Positions 34,303-43,941 are shown, counted from the first letter of the stretch. The stretch is 64,000 bases of DNA from Coriobacteriia bacterium (GCA_030652115.1 JAUSBK010000008.1:1-64000); one strand, 5' to 3'. Numbers and translations are program-made. The notes: generated by a model from the sequence alone, not told the origin.

Positions 34303-35636
34303 GTGAGAGCGAACGCGCGCAGCAGCTGCGCCAGGAGGTACTGGCCAAGACGGCCGAATACTACGCCGAGGCCTTCGGTGGAACGGCCGCCTTCGAGCCG
34401 GGCGCGTCGCGCGTCCCGTATGCCGGGCGCGTCTTCGACGAGCGTGAGATCGTGTCGCTCGTCGACTCCTCGCTCGACTTCTGGCTCACGTACGGCCGTT
34501 TCTCGAGGCGTTTCGAAGAGGAGTTGGCGGCTTTCCTCGGCCTCAAGCACTGCTTCCTCGTGAACTCGGGCTCCTCGGCGAACCTGCTCGCGTTCTCGGC
34601 GCTCACCTCGCCGCGACTCGGCGAGCGGCGGATCGAACGCGGCGACGAGGTCATCACCGTTGCGGCCGGCTTCCCGACCACGATCGCCCCGGTGGTGCAG
34701 TACGGCGCGGTGCCGGTGTTCGTGGACGTGGTGCTCGAGACCGGCAATATCGACGTGACGCAGCTGGAGGCGGCGCTCTCGCCGCGCACGAAGGCGGTCA
34801 TGCTGGCGCATACGCTCGGCAACACCTTCGACGTGGACGCAGTCACTGCGTTCTGTGAGCGCCACGGCCTGTGGCTCATCGAGGACAACTGCGACGCGCT
34901 CGGCTCGAAGTGGCGCGGGCGGTACACTGGCGGCTTCGGTCACGTCGGCACGTCGAGCTTCTACCCGCCGCACCACATGACGATGGGCGAGGGTGGCGCG
35001 GTGTACACCGATGACGATGAGCTCGCCGCCATCGTGCTTGCGATGCGCGACTGGGGCCGCGACTGCATCTGCCCCTCGGGTGTGGACAACCGCTGCGGCA
35101 AGCGGTTCAGCCAGCAGTTCGGCACGCTGCCGTTCGGCTACGACCACAAGTACGTCTACTCCGAGTTCGGCTACAACCTGAAGGTCTCCGACATGCAGGC
35201 GGCCGTGGGTGTGGAGCAGCTGAAGAAGCTCCCAGGCTTCATCGCCGCGCGCAGGCGCAACTTCGACCGCCTGACCGAACTGCTCGCGCCGGTGGCCGAC
35301 ACGGTCATTCTGCCGGTGGCCACCGAAGGCGCCGAGCCGAGCTGGTTCGGCTACCTGATGACGGTGCGCGAGGGGAGTGGCGTCACCCGCGACGTGCTCG
35401 TGGAAGCGCTCGAGCGCGCCAAGGTGCAGACGCGGATGCTCTTCGGCGGAAACATGGTCCGGCAGCCGTGCTTCGATGAGATGCGCGAGAGCAGCGAGGG
35501 CTACCGCATCGTTGGCGAGCTCACGAACACCGACCGCATCATGACCGATGCATTCTGGATCGGTGTGTATCCGGGGATGACAGACGAGATGCTGGTGCAC
35601 ATGGCCGACGTGATCGTGCGGACGGTCCGCGGCTAG
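34299..35636 (+). CDS. rfbH: CDP-4-keto-6-deoxyglucose 3-dehydrase (E1)
   Basis: 445 residues from GTG 34299 (GTGA overlap with rfbG). It is of the DegT/DnrJ aminotransferase fold, but the PLP lysine is replaced by His225 in FYPPHHMTMGEGG, as in E1/RfbH dehydrases. The [2Fe-2S] ligands are visible as Cys198-x57-Cys256-x-Cys258-x7-Cys266, the E1 pattern. It removes the C3 hydroxyl of CDP-4-keto-6-deoxyglucose with PMP; electrons come from an E3 reductase, which is not in the window. The product, CDP-4-keto-3,6-dideoxyglucose, can be reduced to abequose-type sugars or used by YerE. Confidence 0.95.
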   Translation: MSESERAQQLRQEVLAKTAEYYAEAFGGTAAFEPGASRVPYAGRVFDEREIVSLVDSSLDFWLTYGRFSRRFEEELAAFLGLKHCFLVNSGSSANLLAFSALTSPRLGERRIERGDEVITVAAGFPTTIAPVVQYGAVPVFVDVVLETGNIDVTQLEAALSPRTKAVMLAHTLGNTFDVDAVTAFCERHGLWLIEDNCDALGSKWRGRYTGGFGHVGTSSFYPPHHMTMGEGGAVYTDDDELAAIVLAMRDWGRDCICPSGVDNRCGKRFSQQFGTLPFGYDHKYVYSEFGYNLKVSDMQAAVGVEQLKKLPGFIAARRRNFDRLTELLAPVADTVILPVATEGAEPSWFGYLMTVREGSGVTRDVLVEALERAKVQTRMLFGGNMVRQPCFDEMRESSEGYRIVGELTNTDRIMTDAFWIGVYPGMTDEMLVHMADVIVRTVRG

Positions 35637-35714
35637 CGCGGCTCCGGACGGCTGCGCGAGGCGGGCCGCAGCGGTCCGCCGGGTTGTGAACAACAGACAG
35701 GGGAGTGAGTCTGC

Positions 35715-36713
35715 GTGGATCTGAAGGGCAAGAGGGTCACTGTCACTGGCGCTGATGGCTTCATCGGGAGCCACCTGGTTGAGGCGCTCGTCGCGCACGG
35801 CGCAACGGTGCGCGCGTTCGTCTTCTACAACTCGTTCGGCACGTGGGGATGGCTCGATACGCTGCCGAAGGAGTTCCTCGGCCAGGTCGAGGTCACGATG
35901 GGAGACGTCCGCGACGCCAACTTCGTGCGCGAGAGCCTCACGCGCGCCGACGCGGTCATGCACCTCGCGGCACTCATCGGCATCCCGTACTCTTACGTGG
36001 CGCCCGACACGTATGTGGACACGAACATCCGCGGCACGCTGAACGTCTTGCAGGCGGGCCGCGCACTCGATCTCGAGCGCATCATGATCACCTCGACCTC
36101 CGAGGTGTACGGCACCGCGCTGTACGCACCGATCGACGAGAAGCACCCGGTGCAGGGGCAGTCGCCGTACTCGGCGTCCAAGATCGCCGCCGACAAGATG
36201 GGCGAGTCGTTCTTCCGCTCGTTCGACGCGCCAGTCGTGACCGCGCGGCCGTTCAACACGTACGGCCCGCGCCAGTCGGCCCGGGCGATCATTCCCACGA
36301 TCATCACGCAGCTGCTGGGTGGCGCCGAGACCATCCAGCTCGGCTCGCTCCACCCGACCCGCGACCTCAACTACGTGACCGACACGTGTGCCGGTATGAT
36401 TGCGCTCACCGAGTGCGACGCGGCCATCGGCCGCGAGGTGAACATCGGCACCGGTCGCGAGATCACGGTGGGCGCGCTCGCCGAGGCGCTCATCGCCGCT
36501 GTCCGTCCGGGTACCGGTATCGTGAGCGCCGACGAGCGGCAGCGCCCCGAGAAGAGCGAGGTGGAGCGGCTGCTCGCGGACAACCGCCTGATCACGGAGA
36601 TCACCGGCTGGGCGCCGCAGGTCACGCTCGAGGAGGGTCTGCAGCGGACCGTGGAGTGGTTCAGCGACCCCGCCAACCTCGCCCGCTATAAGTGGGGCAT
36701 CTACAATGTCTGA
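35715..36713 (+). CDS. legB: LegB-type nucleotide-sugar 4,6-dehydratase
   Basis: 332 residues from GTG 35715, after GGGGAG. Extended SDR with TGADGFIGSHL, the characteristic AFVFYNSFGTWGWLDTL, catalytic TSTSEVYG and YSASK. The YNSF-x-WGWLD block is typical of LegB, which in Campylobacter legionaminic acid synthesis dehydrates GDP-GlcNAc. The next genes are other leg/ptm homologues, which supports this reading over a generic dTDP-glucose dehydratase. Overlaps legC by eight bases. Confidence 0.87.
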   Translation: MDLKGKRVTVTGADGFIGSHLVEALVAHGATVRAFVFYNSFGTWGWLDTLPKEFLGQVEVTMGDVRDANFVRESLTRADAVMHLAALIGIPYSYVAPDTYVDTNIRGTLNVLQAGRALDLERIMITSTSEVYGTALYAPIDEKHPVQGQSPYSASKIAADKMGESFFRSFDAPVVTARPFNTYGPRQSARAIIPTIITQLLGGAETIQLGSLHPTRDLNYVTDTCAGMIALTECDAAIGREVNIGTGREITVGALAEALIAAVRPGTGIVSADERQRPEKSEVERLLADNRLITEITGWAPQVTLEEGLQRTVEWFSDPANLARYKWGIYNV

Positions 36714-37890
36714 TCCCGCGCTCCGCTTCCTGTCGCTGTCGGTACCGGTGGTCACCGGCAACGAGCGCGCGTACGTCAACGACTGTCTGGATACCGGCTG
36801 GCTGTCCGGCGCGGGCGCCTACGTGGGCAAGTTCGAAGCCGCCGTGTGCGAACTCACCGGCGCGCGCTACGCGGTTGCATGCGCGAGCGGCACGGCCGCG
36901 CTCCACGTCGCACTGCTCATCGCGGGCGTCAGCCCCGGGGACGCGGTCATCGTCCCCACAGCCACGTTCATCGCCTCGGCGAACTCGGTTCGCTACTGTG
37001 GCGCCGATCCCGTGCTCGTGGGATGCGACGATCGCCTCGGCCTCGATCCGGCGCTGCTCGAGGAGTATCTGGCGACCAACCTGGATCCGGCCACCGGCAC
37101 GGTGATCGACGCTGCCAACGGCCGGCCCGTGAAGGCGATCATGCCCGTCCACATCTTCGGCGATCCGTGCGACATGGAGCGGATCCTCGCGCTGGGCGAG
37201 CAGTACTCGATTCCGGTGATCGAGGACGCGACCGAGAGCCTGGGCTCCCGCTTCACGGAAGGGCCACTTGCCGGGAAGGCCACCGGCCCGCTCGGCTTCG
37301 CCGGCACGTTCTCCTTCAACGGCAACAAGATCATCACCACGGGCGCAGGCGGCATGCTCGTCACCAACGATGAGGCCGTAGCCGCCCGCGCCCGCTACCT
37401 CTGCTACCAGGCCAAGGACGATGCGCTGCGCTACGTCCACGGTGCGGTGGGCTTCAACTACGCCATGAGCAACGTCGCGGCGGCCATCGGTCTCGGGCAG
37501 ATCGAGCAGCTTCAGGAGAAGATCGAGGTCAAGCGCGCGAACCGCGCCCGCTACGTGGCCGGCTTTGCCGGAGCGCCAGGCCTGCGTTTCCTCGAGGCGC
37601 CCGCCGGGACCGACCCGAACTGCTGGTTCTACACGCTGTTGGTGGAGCCGGACGAGTTCGGCATGGATCGTGAGGAGCTGATGAACCGGCTCACCGAGGC
37701 GGGGATCCAGACCCGCCCGCTGTGGCTGCCCGTGCACATGCAGGTGCCGTATGCAGGCTGTACTGTCGTGGGCCCTGAGCGTGCGGTATGGTACTGGGAA
37801 CGGATCCTCAACCTGCCCTGCACGAGCGATCTTGTCGCCGACGACGTCGACCGGGTCGTGCAGGCCGTTCGTTCGTTGTACAGGAGCTAG
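36706..37890 (+). CDS. legC: LegC-type sugar aminotransferase (DegT/DnrJ/EryC1)
   Basis: 394 residues from ATG 36706, inside the legB stop region. PLP lysine is Lys208 in [13 protein letters not shown]. The N-terminus LSVPVVTGNERAYVNDCLDTGWLSGAG and the VHIFGDPCDMERI block fit LegC enzymes, which transaminate the 4-keto sugar made by LegB. It stops three bases before the next gene. Confidence 0.87.
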   Translation: MSDPALRFLSLSVPVVTGNERAYVNDCLDTGWLSGAGAYVGKFEAAVCELTGARYAVACASGTAALHVALLIAGVSPGDAVIVPTATFIASANSVRYCGADPVLVGCDDRLGLDPALLEEYLATNLDPATGTVIDAANGRPVKAIMPVHIFGDPCDMERILALGEQYSIPVIEDATESLGSRFTEGPLAGKATGPLGFAGTFSFNGNKIITTGAGGMLVTNDEAVAARARYLCYQAKDDALRYVHGAVGFNYAMSNVAAAIGLGQIEQLQEKIEVKRANRARYVAGFAGAPGLRFLEAPAGTDPNCWFYTLLVEPDEFGMDREELMNRLTEAGIQTRPLWLPVHMQVPYAGCTVVGPERAVWYWERILNLPCTSDLVADDVDRVVQAVRSLYRS

Positions 37891-37893
37891 CCC

Positions 37894-38958
37894 GTGCATC
37901 CCCAGTTGACGGACATCACCGTTTCGCCGGACATCATGATCGTCGACGCGCTGCGCGTCCTCGACGAGACGGGTGGCAAGATCCTGATCGCGGTGGAGGG
38001 CGGCGCGCTGGTGGGCGTACTCACCGACGGTGACATCCGGCGGCACATCCTGGCGGGCAAGACGCTCACCGAACCTCTATCGGCGGCGATGAACCGCGAC
38101 CCGGTGCGCATCGGGTCAGGCGCCTCCGAGACTGAGGTCCGCGACCACATGATGGCGCGCCGCGTGCACTGCATGCCCGTGGTGGAAGCCGACGGCTCGG
38201 TGGTCGACGCCGTGTGGTGGGCCGATGTCTTCGCCGACCCGGTGGGAATGCCCCGCACGCCCGCGAACGTGCCCGTTGCGATCATGGCCGGGGGAATGGG
38301 CACCCGACTCGACCCGTTCACCCGCATCCTGCCCAAGCCGCTCATCCCCGTGGGCGACAACCCGGTGCTCCGACTGATCATGGATCGGATGCACGACCAG
38401 GGGTGCACGCGGTTCCTGGTCTCGCTCAACTTCAAGGCGAGTCTGATACGTGCGTACTTCAGTGACGAGGACCTGCCGTACCCGCTCGACTTCTTCGACG
38501 AGGGCGAGCCGCTTGGCACCGCCGGGAGCCTCTCGCTCATGGCCGCCTCGCTCGGCGAGACCTTCATCCTCACCAACTGCGACAACATCATGGACATCGA
38601 GTTAGCCGACCTCGTGAAGCAGCACCGGGAGGCGGGGAACCTCATCACGCTCGTCGCGTCGATGAAGCATGTGGTGCTGCCGTACGGGATCATCGACGTG
38701 GGTCCCGGCGGCGCGCTCGAGGCGCTTCACGAGAAGCCGCGGTACGACCTGCTGGCCTCCACCGGCATGTACGTCATGGAACCCGGGGTACTCGATCTGA
38801 TCGTCCCCGAGGAGCGCACCGACGCGACCGATCTCATCGCACGGGCCATGAATGCCGGCTCGCGCGTGGGCGTGTACCCGATCCCCGAGAGGCTCTGGCT
38901 CGACGTCGGCCAGCTGGAGGAGCTGCAGTTCGCCCTCGACCGACTGGGAATCCGGTGA
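37894..38958 (+). CDS. ptmE: CBS-domain sugar-phosphate nucleotidyltransferase (PtmE-like)
   Basis: 354 residues from GTG 37894, eight bases after AGGAG. Residues ~1-115 form a pair of CBS domains (VLTDGDIRRHIL, MPVVEADGSVVD). A nucleotidyltransferase domain follows with MAGGMGTRLDPFT, LPKPLIPVGDNP and ILTNCDNI. This fusion is that of Campylobacter PtmE, which makes GDP-glucosamine for the legionaminic route, and of related mannose-1-P-type enzymes. The nucleotide used here cannot be proven from sequence. CBS domains may bind adenine nucleotides for regulation. Confidence 0.83.
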   Translation: MHPQLTDITVSPDIMIVDALRVLDETGGKILIAVEGGALVGVLTDGDIRRHILAGKTLTEPLSAAMNRDPVRIGSGASETEVRDHMMARRVHCMPVVEADGSVVDAVWWADVFADPVGMPRTPANVPVAIMAGGMGTRLDPFTRILPKPLIPVGDNPVLRLIMDRMHDQGCTRFLVSLNFKASLIRAYFSDEDLPYPLDFFDEGEPLGTAGSLSLMAASLGETFILTNCDNIMDIELADLVKQHREAGNLITLVASMKHVVLPYGIIDVGPGGALEALHEKPRYDLLASTGMYVMEPGVLDLIVPEERTDATDLIARAMNAGSRVGVYPIPERLWLDVGQLEELQFALDRLGIR

Positions 38959-39956
38959 GCGGGCCGCGGATCATCGCCGAAGCCGGCGTGAACCACAACG
39001 GATCGCGCGAACGTGCCCTGGAGATGGTGGACGCGGCGGCTGCGGCCGGCGCGGACGTCGTCAAGTTCCAGAGCTTCGACCCCGTGTCGCTCGTCTCCGC
39101 AGGTGCGGTGAAGGCCGACTACCAGGAGAAGCAGACCGGCTCGGGCACACAGCTCGACATGCTCGCCGCCCTCACGCTCGACGAGGCCGCGCATGCGGCA
39201 CTGCTTCGGAGGTGCGCCGAGCGAGGCATCGCGTTCCTCTCGACCCCCTTCGACGTGCGGAGCGTCGGTCTGTTGGCCTCCCTCGGCGTGCGCGAGTACA
39301 AGCTGCCCTCCGGTGAGATCACCGATCTGCCCGTCCTGCGGGCGGTCGCCGGTTTCGCCGAGAGCGTGCTGCTCTCAACCGGTATGGCCACGCTCGAGGA
39401 GATCGGCGCGGCGCTCGACGCACTCGAGGCCGCCGGACTACCGAGGGACCGCGTGACGCTGCTGCACTGCACCACCGAGTACCCGGCGCCCATCGACGAG
39501 GTGAACCTGCTGGCGATGCGCGAGCTCGCCGACACGTTCGGCGTTCCCGTGGGCTACTCGGATCACACCGAGGGGATCGAGGTGGCGATCGCCGCCGCCG
39601 CGCTCGGCGCTGTCGTCATCGAGAAGCACTTCACGCTCGACCGGACGTTGCCGGGGCCCGATCATGCGGCAAGCATCGAGCCCGATGAGCTGGCCGCGCT
39701 CGTCTCGGCCACCGCGAAGGTCGCCCGCGCCCTCGGCACGGGGCACAAGGCACCCACACCCTCGGAGTTGCGGAACGCGCCGGTGGTGCGCAAGAGCATC
39801 GTCGCGGCGCGCGCTATCGAGGCGGGCGAAGCGTTCACCGCGGAGAATCTGACCGCCAAGCGGCCCGGCACGGGTCTGAGCCCGATGGTGTGGGACTCGG
39901 TCATGGGGCGCGTCGCTGCGCGGCGCTTCGAGGCGGACGAGGCGATCGAACTGTGA
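38955..39956 (+). CDS. legI: Nonulosonic acid synthase (LegI/NeuB family)
   Basis: 333 residues from GTG 38955, overlapping the previous stop by four bases. NeuB barrel features: IIAEAGVNHNGSRERA, VKFQSFDP, LSTPFD, YKLPSGEIT, LSTGMATLEEI, LHCTTEYP and GYSDHTEG. The last ~60 residues form the SAF/antifreeze-like domain (VRKSIVAARAIEAGE). It condenses phosphoenolpyruvate with a 6-carbon diamino-sugar or ManNAc to a nine-carbon sugar acid. Neighbouring genes favour legionaminic over sialic acid. Confidence 0.88.
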   Translation: MSGPRIIAEAGVNHNGSRERALEMVDAAAAAGADVVKFQSFDPVSLVSAGAVKADYQEKQTGSGTQLDMLAALTLDEAAHAALLRRCAERGIAFLSTPFDVRSVGLLASLGVREYKLPSGEITDLPVLRAVAGFAESVLLSTGMATLEEIGAALDALEAAGLPRDRVTLLHCTTEYPAPIDEVNLLAMRELADTFGVPVGYSDHTEGIEVAIAAAALGAVVIEKHFTLDRTLPGPDHAASIEPDELAALVSATAKVARALGTGHKAPTPSELRNAPVVRKSIVAARAIEAGEAFTAENLTAKRPGTGLSPMVWDSVMGRVAARRFEADEAIEL

Positions 39957-41143
39957 GCATCCGGGTAACGCTCGTCACCACCAGCCGGGCCGACTACGGG
40001 CTGCTCTACCCGCTCATGATGCGGCTGCGCTCCGATGCGCGATTCGCGCTCAGCGTGGTGGTCACTGGCGCGCATCTCGCCGAGGAGCACGGCCTCACCG
40101 TGCGCGAGGTCGAGGCCGACGGCATGCCGATCTCGCATCGTGTGGTGCTGCCCGCCGGTGATGACAGCCGCGGCGCGACGGCCCGCGCGATCGGCGCCGC
40201 CGTTCCCGCGCTCGCGGCCGCGTTCGAAGAGAGCGTGCCCGATCTCGTGGTGCTGCTCGGCGACCGCTTCGAGACGTTCTCGGCGGCCACCGCGGCGCTC
40301 GTGCTGGACGTCCCCATCGCGCACATCCACGGTGGCGAGGTCACCCTCGGCTCGCTGGACGACCCGTTCCGGCACGCGATCACCAAGATGTCCACGCTGC
40401 ACTTCACGGCGGCCGAGGAGTATCGCCGTCGGGTCGTGCAGATGGGCGCTCCGGGTTTCGCGGTCTTCAACACCGGCGCCCTGGCGGTCGACAACGTCGT
40501 CGGCACCGAGTTCCTCACGCCCGAGGTGTTCGCCGGGTCGTTCGGTGTGGTCTGCGACGAGACCACACTTCTGCTCACGTTCCATCCCGTTACGCGCCTC
40601 GGCGATTCGACCGCCGAGGCCGATGAGTTGCTCAGGGCGCTCGACTCTCTGCCGCGCTTCCGCGCGCTGTTCACCACGCCGAATGCGGATGCGGGCGGGC
40701 GCGCACTGCTCGCGCGGCTGGAGGCGTTCCGCGACGCGCATCCCGGGCGCGTGGACATCGTGACCTCGCTTGGGCGCGTGGGCTATCTGTCGGCGGCGAA
40801 GAACGCGGCCGCGGTGGTGGGCAACTCCTCGAGCGGGCTCATCGAGGTGCCCGCACTCGGCGTGCCGAGTGTGGACATCGGCACGCGGCAGGCGGGGAGG
40901 GTCCGCCCGGAAAGCGTGATCCACGCCGATCCGGACGCCGCTAGCATCGCCGCGGCCATCGAGCGGGCCACCTCTCCCGAGCATCGTGCGTTCGCACGCA
41001 CCGCTCCCAATCCCTACGGCGACGGGCACGCTGCGGAGCGCATGGCTGAACTGCTCGCCGATCGCGCGCTGGTTGCGCGTGCGCGCGAAGCCGGCTTCAG
41101 CGATCTGGAGTTTGAAGGACCGCACGATCGAGAAGAGGTCTGA
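39953..41143 (+). CDS. legG: Hydrolysing nucleotide-sugar 2-epimerase (LegG/NeuC family)
   Basis: 396 residues from GTG 39953 (GTGA overlap). The start VTLVTTSRADYGLLYPLM is the NeuC/LegG signature; LLGDRFETFSAATAAL and HIHGGEVTLGSLDD follow. VVGNSSSGLIEVPALG is shared with WecB-type epimerases. It releases the nucleotide and inverts C2, giving the free sugar used by LegI. Confidence 0.87.
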   Translation: MSIRVTLVTTSRADYGLLYPLMMRLRSDARFALSVVVTGAHLAEEHGLTVREVEADGMPISHRVVLPAGDDSRGATARAIGAAVPALAAAFEESVPDLVVLLGDRFETFSAATAALVLDVPIAHIHGGEVTLGSLDDPFRHAITKMSTLHFTAAEEYRRRVVQMGAPGFAVFNTGALAVDNVVGTEFLTPEVFAGSFGVVCDETTLLLTFHPVTRLGDSTAEADELLRALDSLPRFRALFTTPNADAGGRALLARLEAFRDAHPGRVDIVTSLGRVGYLSAAKNAAAVVGNSSSGLIEVPALGVPSVDIGTRQAGRVRPESVIHADPDAASIAAAIERATSPEHRAFARTAPNPYGDGHAAERMAELLADRALVARAREAGFSDLEFEGPHDREEV

Positions 41144-41907
41144 TGAGCGATCCGACCACCTACGAGGACCTGTTCAGCTGCGCCGGGCGCACCGTGCTCG
41201 TGACCGGCGGCGCCGGGCTGCTCGGCCGCGAGGTCTGCGCTGCCTTGCGCGCATGGGGTGCGGACGTCTGGATCGCGGACGTGATGGCGGATGCGGGCGA
41301 CGACCGCGCCGTGGTACTCGACATCACCTCGGAGGAGTCCATCGCCTCGGTCTACGACCATGTGATCGCCACATCGGGCAGCCTGGACGTGCTCGTGAAC
41401 TGCGCGTACCCCCGCACCGGCGACTGGGGCGAGAAGCTCGACACGGAGTCGCTGGATTCGTGGCGCGAGAACCTCGACAGCCACCTCGGCGGCTACTTCG
41501 CCACGTCCCGCGAGGCGGCACGCCGCATGGCCGAAGCGGGCGGCGGCGCCATCATCAACTTCGCCTCGATCTACGGGGTCGTCGGGCCGAGCTATGAGGT
41601 CTATGACGGCACGTCGATGACGATGCCCAGTGCGTACGCGGCCATCAAGGGCGGGATCATCGGCATCACCCGTCTGCTTGCTACGTATTACGGGCCGAGC
41701 GGTGTGCGCTGCAACTGTGTTTCGCCGGGCGGCGTCGAGGACCGCCAGGCCGAGGCGTTCGTAGAGCGCTATGCGACGCTCACGCCCCTCGGCCGGATGG
41801 CTAAGCCGCGCGACATCGTGGGTGCGGTCGTCTTCCTGGCGTCCGATGCGGGCGCGTACGTTACCGGGCAGAACATCATCGTTGACGGCGGGTGGTCGGC
41901 GCGATGA
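41143..41907 (+). CDS. SDR oxidoreductase (PtmA-like)
   Basis: 254 residues; ATG 41143 shares one base with the previous stop. Classical SDR: VTGGAGLLGREV, NCAYPRTG, NFASIYG, Tyr/Lys in SAYAAIKGG, and SPGGVEDRQAE. Close in size and context to Campylobacter PtmA, which sits in the flagellin legionaminic acid locus and has been assigned to early hexosamine supply. The exact reaction is not established from sequence. Confidence 0.8.
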   Translation: MSDPTTYEDLFSCAGRTVLVTGGAGLLGREVCAALRAWGADVWIADVMADAGDDRAVVLDITSEESIASVYDHVIATSGSLDVLVNCAYPRTGDWGEKLDTESLDSWRENLDSHLGGYFATSREAARRMAEAGGGAIINFASIYGVVGPSYEVYDGTSMTMPSAYAAIKGGIIGITRLLATYYGPSGVRCNCVSPGGVEDRQAEAFVERYATLTPLGRMAKPRDIVGAVVFLASDAGAYVTGQNIIVDGGWSAR

Positions 41908-42881
41908 GCGTGCCGGTGCCCGAGCGCGTCTGTGTGGTCGGCAGCGGGTCGATCGCCCAGCGTCACGTGCGCAACTTGCTCGCGATGGCTGTGAGTGAGG
42001 TCGTCGTGGTGACGGCGCGCGACGTCTCGGAGGTTGAGGAGTTCGGCGACCCGCGCGTGCGCGTGGAGCCGGTGATCCCCGCCAACTGCCCGCGCGTGGC
42101 GATCGTGGCGAATGCCACGGATCTGCACGTCGCCACCGCCCGCGCGCTCGTGGCCGCGGGTGCGCATGTGCTCGTGGAGAAGCCGGCCGCCGTCGGGCCT
42201 GGAGACGATCTCAACGCCCTTTGCGCCGAGGCCGAGGCCGCCGGCGCGACGGTACTCGTTGCCTACAACCTGCGCTTTCTCGGCGTCTTCCGGCGCATCG
42301 CGGAGCTGCTCGAGGGCGGCACGCTCGGACGGCGCCTCTTCGCGCGCATCGAGGTGGGGCAATGGTTGCCCGACTGGCGTCCAGATCGCCCGGTGACGGA
42401 GCTCTACAGCGCCTCGGCGGAGCGGGGTGGTGGCGTGGCGCTCGATCTGTCGCACGAGGTGGACTACCTGTACATGCTCTTCGGCCAACCCGTTGACTGG
42501 GTGACTCGAACTTCGCACACCAGGATCCTCGGCATCGACGCCCCGGACGTCTTCGACGGCGTCTATTCGTTCGATGACGGCTTCAGCTGCACCGTCCACA
42601 TGGACTACCTGGAGCGCACGCCCCGGCGTCGTATCCGGTTGGTCGCATCGGCGGGCGTTATCGAGTGTGACATCATCGCCGGGACGCTCGCGGTCACTGC
42701 CGGCGGAAGCACCGTCATAGATGACGACCCGACGCTGTTCGATGCCCGGGGCAGCTACACCGCCGAACTCGAGGCGTTCTTCTCGGCGATTACAGGGCAG
42801 ACCGTCGAAGGCGCGACGCTCCCGTCGCTCGAGGAGGCTGCGCGCGTCCTCGAACTGCTCGCGGACCGGAAGGCCTGCTGA
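41904..42881 (+). CDS. Gfo/Idh/MocA-family oxidoreductase (PtmF-like)
   Basis: 325 residues from ATG 41904 (ATGA overlap). N-terminal Rossmann part with VVGSGSIAQRHVRNLL, then VEKPAAVG (the EKP motif of the family) and a C-terminal alpha/beta domain with DLSHEVDYLYMLFG. Order and neighbours recall ptmF of the Campylobacter ptm/leg locus. Substrate unknown; likely a nucleotide sugar or hexose phosphate. Confidence 0.8.
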   Translation: MSVPVPERVCVVGSGSIAQRHVRNLLAMAVSEVVVVTARDVSEVEEFGDPRVRVEPVIPANCPRVAIVANATDLHVATARALVAAGAHVLVEKPAAVGPGDDLNALCAEAEAAGATVLVAYNLRFLGVFRRIAELLEGGTLGRRLFARIEVGQWLPDWRPDRPVTELYSASAERGGGVALDLSHEVDYLYMLFGQPVDWVTRTSHTRILGIDAPDVFDGVYSFDDGFSCTVHMDYLERTPRRRIRLVASAGVIECDIIAGTLAVTAGGSTVIDDDPTLFDARGSYTAELEAFFSAITGQTVEGATLPSLEEAARVLELLADRKAC

Positions 42882-42882
42882 C

Positions 42883-43941
42883 ATGACCGTGACCAACCCC
42901 TTGGCGGCCGATCTCGACCACGTCGTGGACTGCACCGGTGCGCTCTGGGAGCAGCTCAGGGGCGGCCGGCTGTTCATCACCGGCGGCACCGGGTTCGTCG
43001 GCCGCTGGATGCTCGAGAGCTTCGCGCGCGCGAACCGGGAGCTCGGGCTTGGCGCGCACGTCATCGCGCTCTCGCGCGACCCGGCGCGCTTCGCCGCGAA
43101 GGCTCCGCACCTTGTCGCCGATCCGGCGATCGAGTTCGTCGCGGGCGACATGCGCACGTTCGCGTTCCCCGAAGGCAACATCACGCACGTACTCCACATG
43201 GCCACCGAGACCAACCAGATCGCCGCGTCCGCACGGCCATCGCTCGAGTTCGACACCGCCGTGGAGGGCACGAGGCGCGTGCTCGCTCTCGCCGCGGAGC
43301 GCGGGGTGGCGGGCATGCTCTACACGAGCTCGGGCGCCGTCTACGGACGCCAGCCCTCCGATGTCACGCACGTGCCCGAGGACGCCGGGATCGCGCCCGT
43401 GCCGAACGACGTGGGTGCAGCGTATGCGCACGGCAAACGCGCCGCCGAGTTCCTGTGCGCGGCGGCTCATGCCGAGGTCGGCACGCCGGTGGCGATCGCA
43501 CGGCTCTTCGCCTTCGTGGGGCCGCACCTGCCGATGGACGCCGGGTATGCGGTGGGCAACTTCATCCGTGACGCGCTCGCCGGAGCCCCGATCCGCATCG
43601 GGGGTGACGGCACACCGATGCGCTCGTATCTGTACGCCGCCGATCTCGCGTGGTGGCTGTGGACGGTCCTGCTCGCAGGCGCGCCGGCGCGCGCGTACAA
43701 TGTGGGCTCCGATGCCGAGCTCAGCATCCGCGAACTCGCCGACACCGTGGCCCGCACGCTCGACGGCGCGGCCGAGGTGGAGGTCGCGAAGCAGCCTGTG
43801 GCGGGTGCGCCGCCGCGGCGCTATGTGCCCGACGTGACGCGCGCTCGGGAGGAACTCGGACTCGCACCGCTGGTGACTCTGGAGGACGGCATCGTGCGAA
43901 CGGCCGCATGGTACCGCGCCACGAAAGGTGACTCACGATGA
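42883..43941 (+). CDS. Extended SDR, NAD-dependent sugar epimerase/dehydratase or reductase
   Basis: 352 residues from ATG 42883, two bases after the previous stop. Features: FITGGTGFVGRWML, ATETN, YTSSGAVYG, YAHGKRAAE (the YxxxK position reads YAHGK) and a substrate loop with GGDGTPMRSYLYAADLAWWL. It could act on the CDP-4-keto-3,6-dideoxy sugar, as RfbJ- or YerF-type reductases do, or be a dehydratase of the leg branch. Position immediately before the ThDP enzyme suggests the former (inference). It overlaps the next gene by four bases. Confidence 0.78.
   Translation: MTVTNPLAADLDHVVDCTGALWEQLRGGRLFITGGTGFVGRWMLESFARANRELGLGAHVIALSRDPARFAAKAPHLVADPAIEFVAGDMRTFAFPEGNITHVLHMATETNQIAASARPSLEFDTAVEGTRRVLALAAERGVAGMLYTSSGAVYGRQPSDVTHVPEDAGIAPVPNDVGAAYAHGKRAAEFLCAAAHAEVGTPVAIARLFAFVGPHLPMDAGYAVGNFIRDALAGAPIRIGGDGTPMRSYLYAADLAWWLWTVLLAGAPARAYNVGSDAELSIRELADTVARTLDGAAEVEVAKQPVAGAPPRRYVPDVTRAREELGLAPLVTLEDGIVRTAAWYRATKGDSR

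Noticed and set aside
34299-35636. Ordinary PLP sugar aminotransferase
   Set aside because: The PLP lysine is replaced by histidine and the four cluster cysteines have the E1 spacing.
33894-36779. Very long open frame on the minus strand opposite rfbG, rfbH and legB
   Set aside because: It runs antisense to three well-supported genes, is full of Arg/Ala/His without domain marks, and is a usual by-product of high-GC coding DNA. The same holds for long minus frames at 14035-15684 and 21081-22853.
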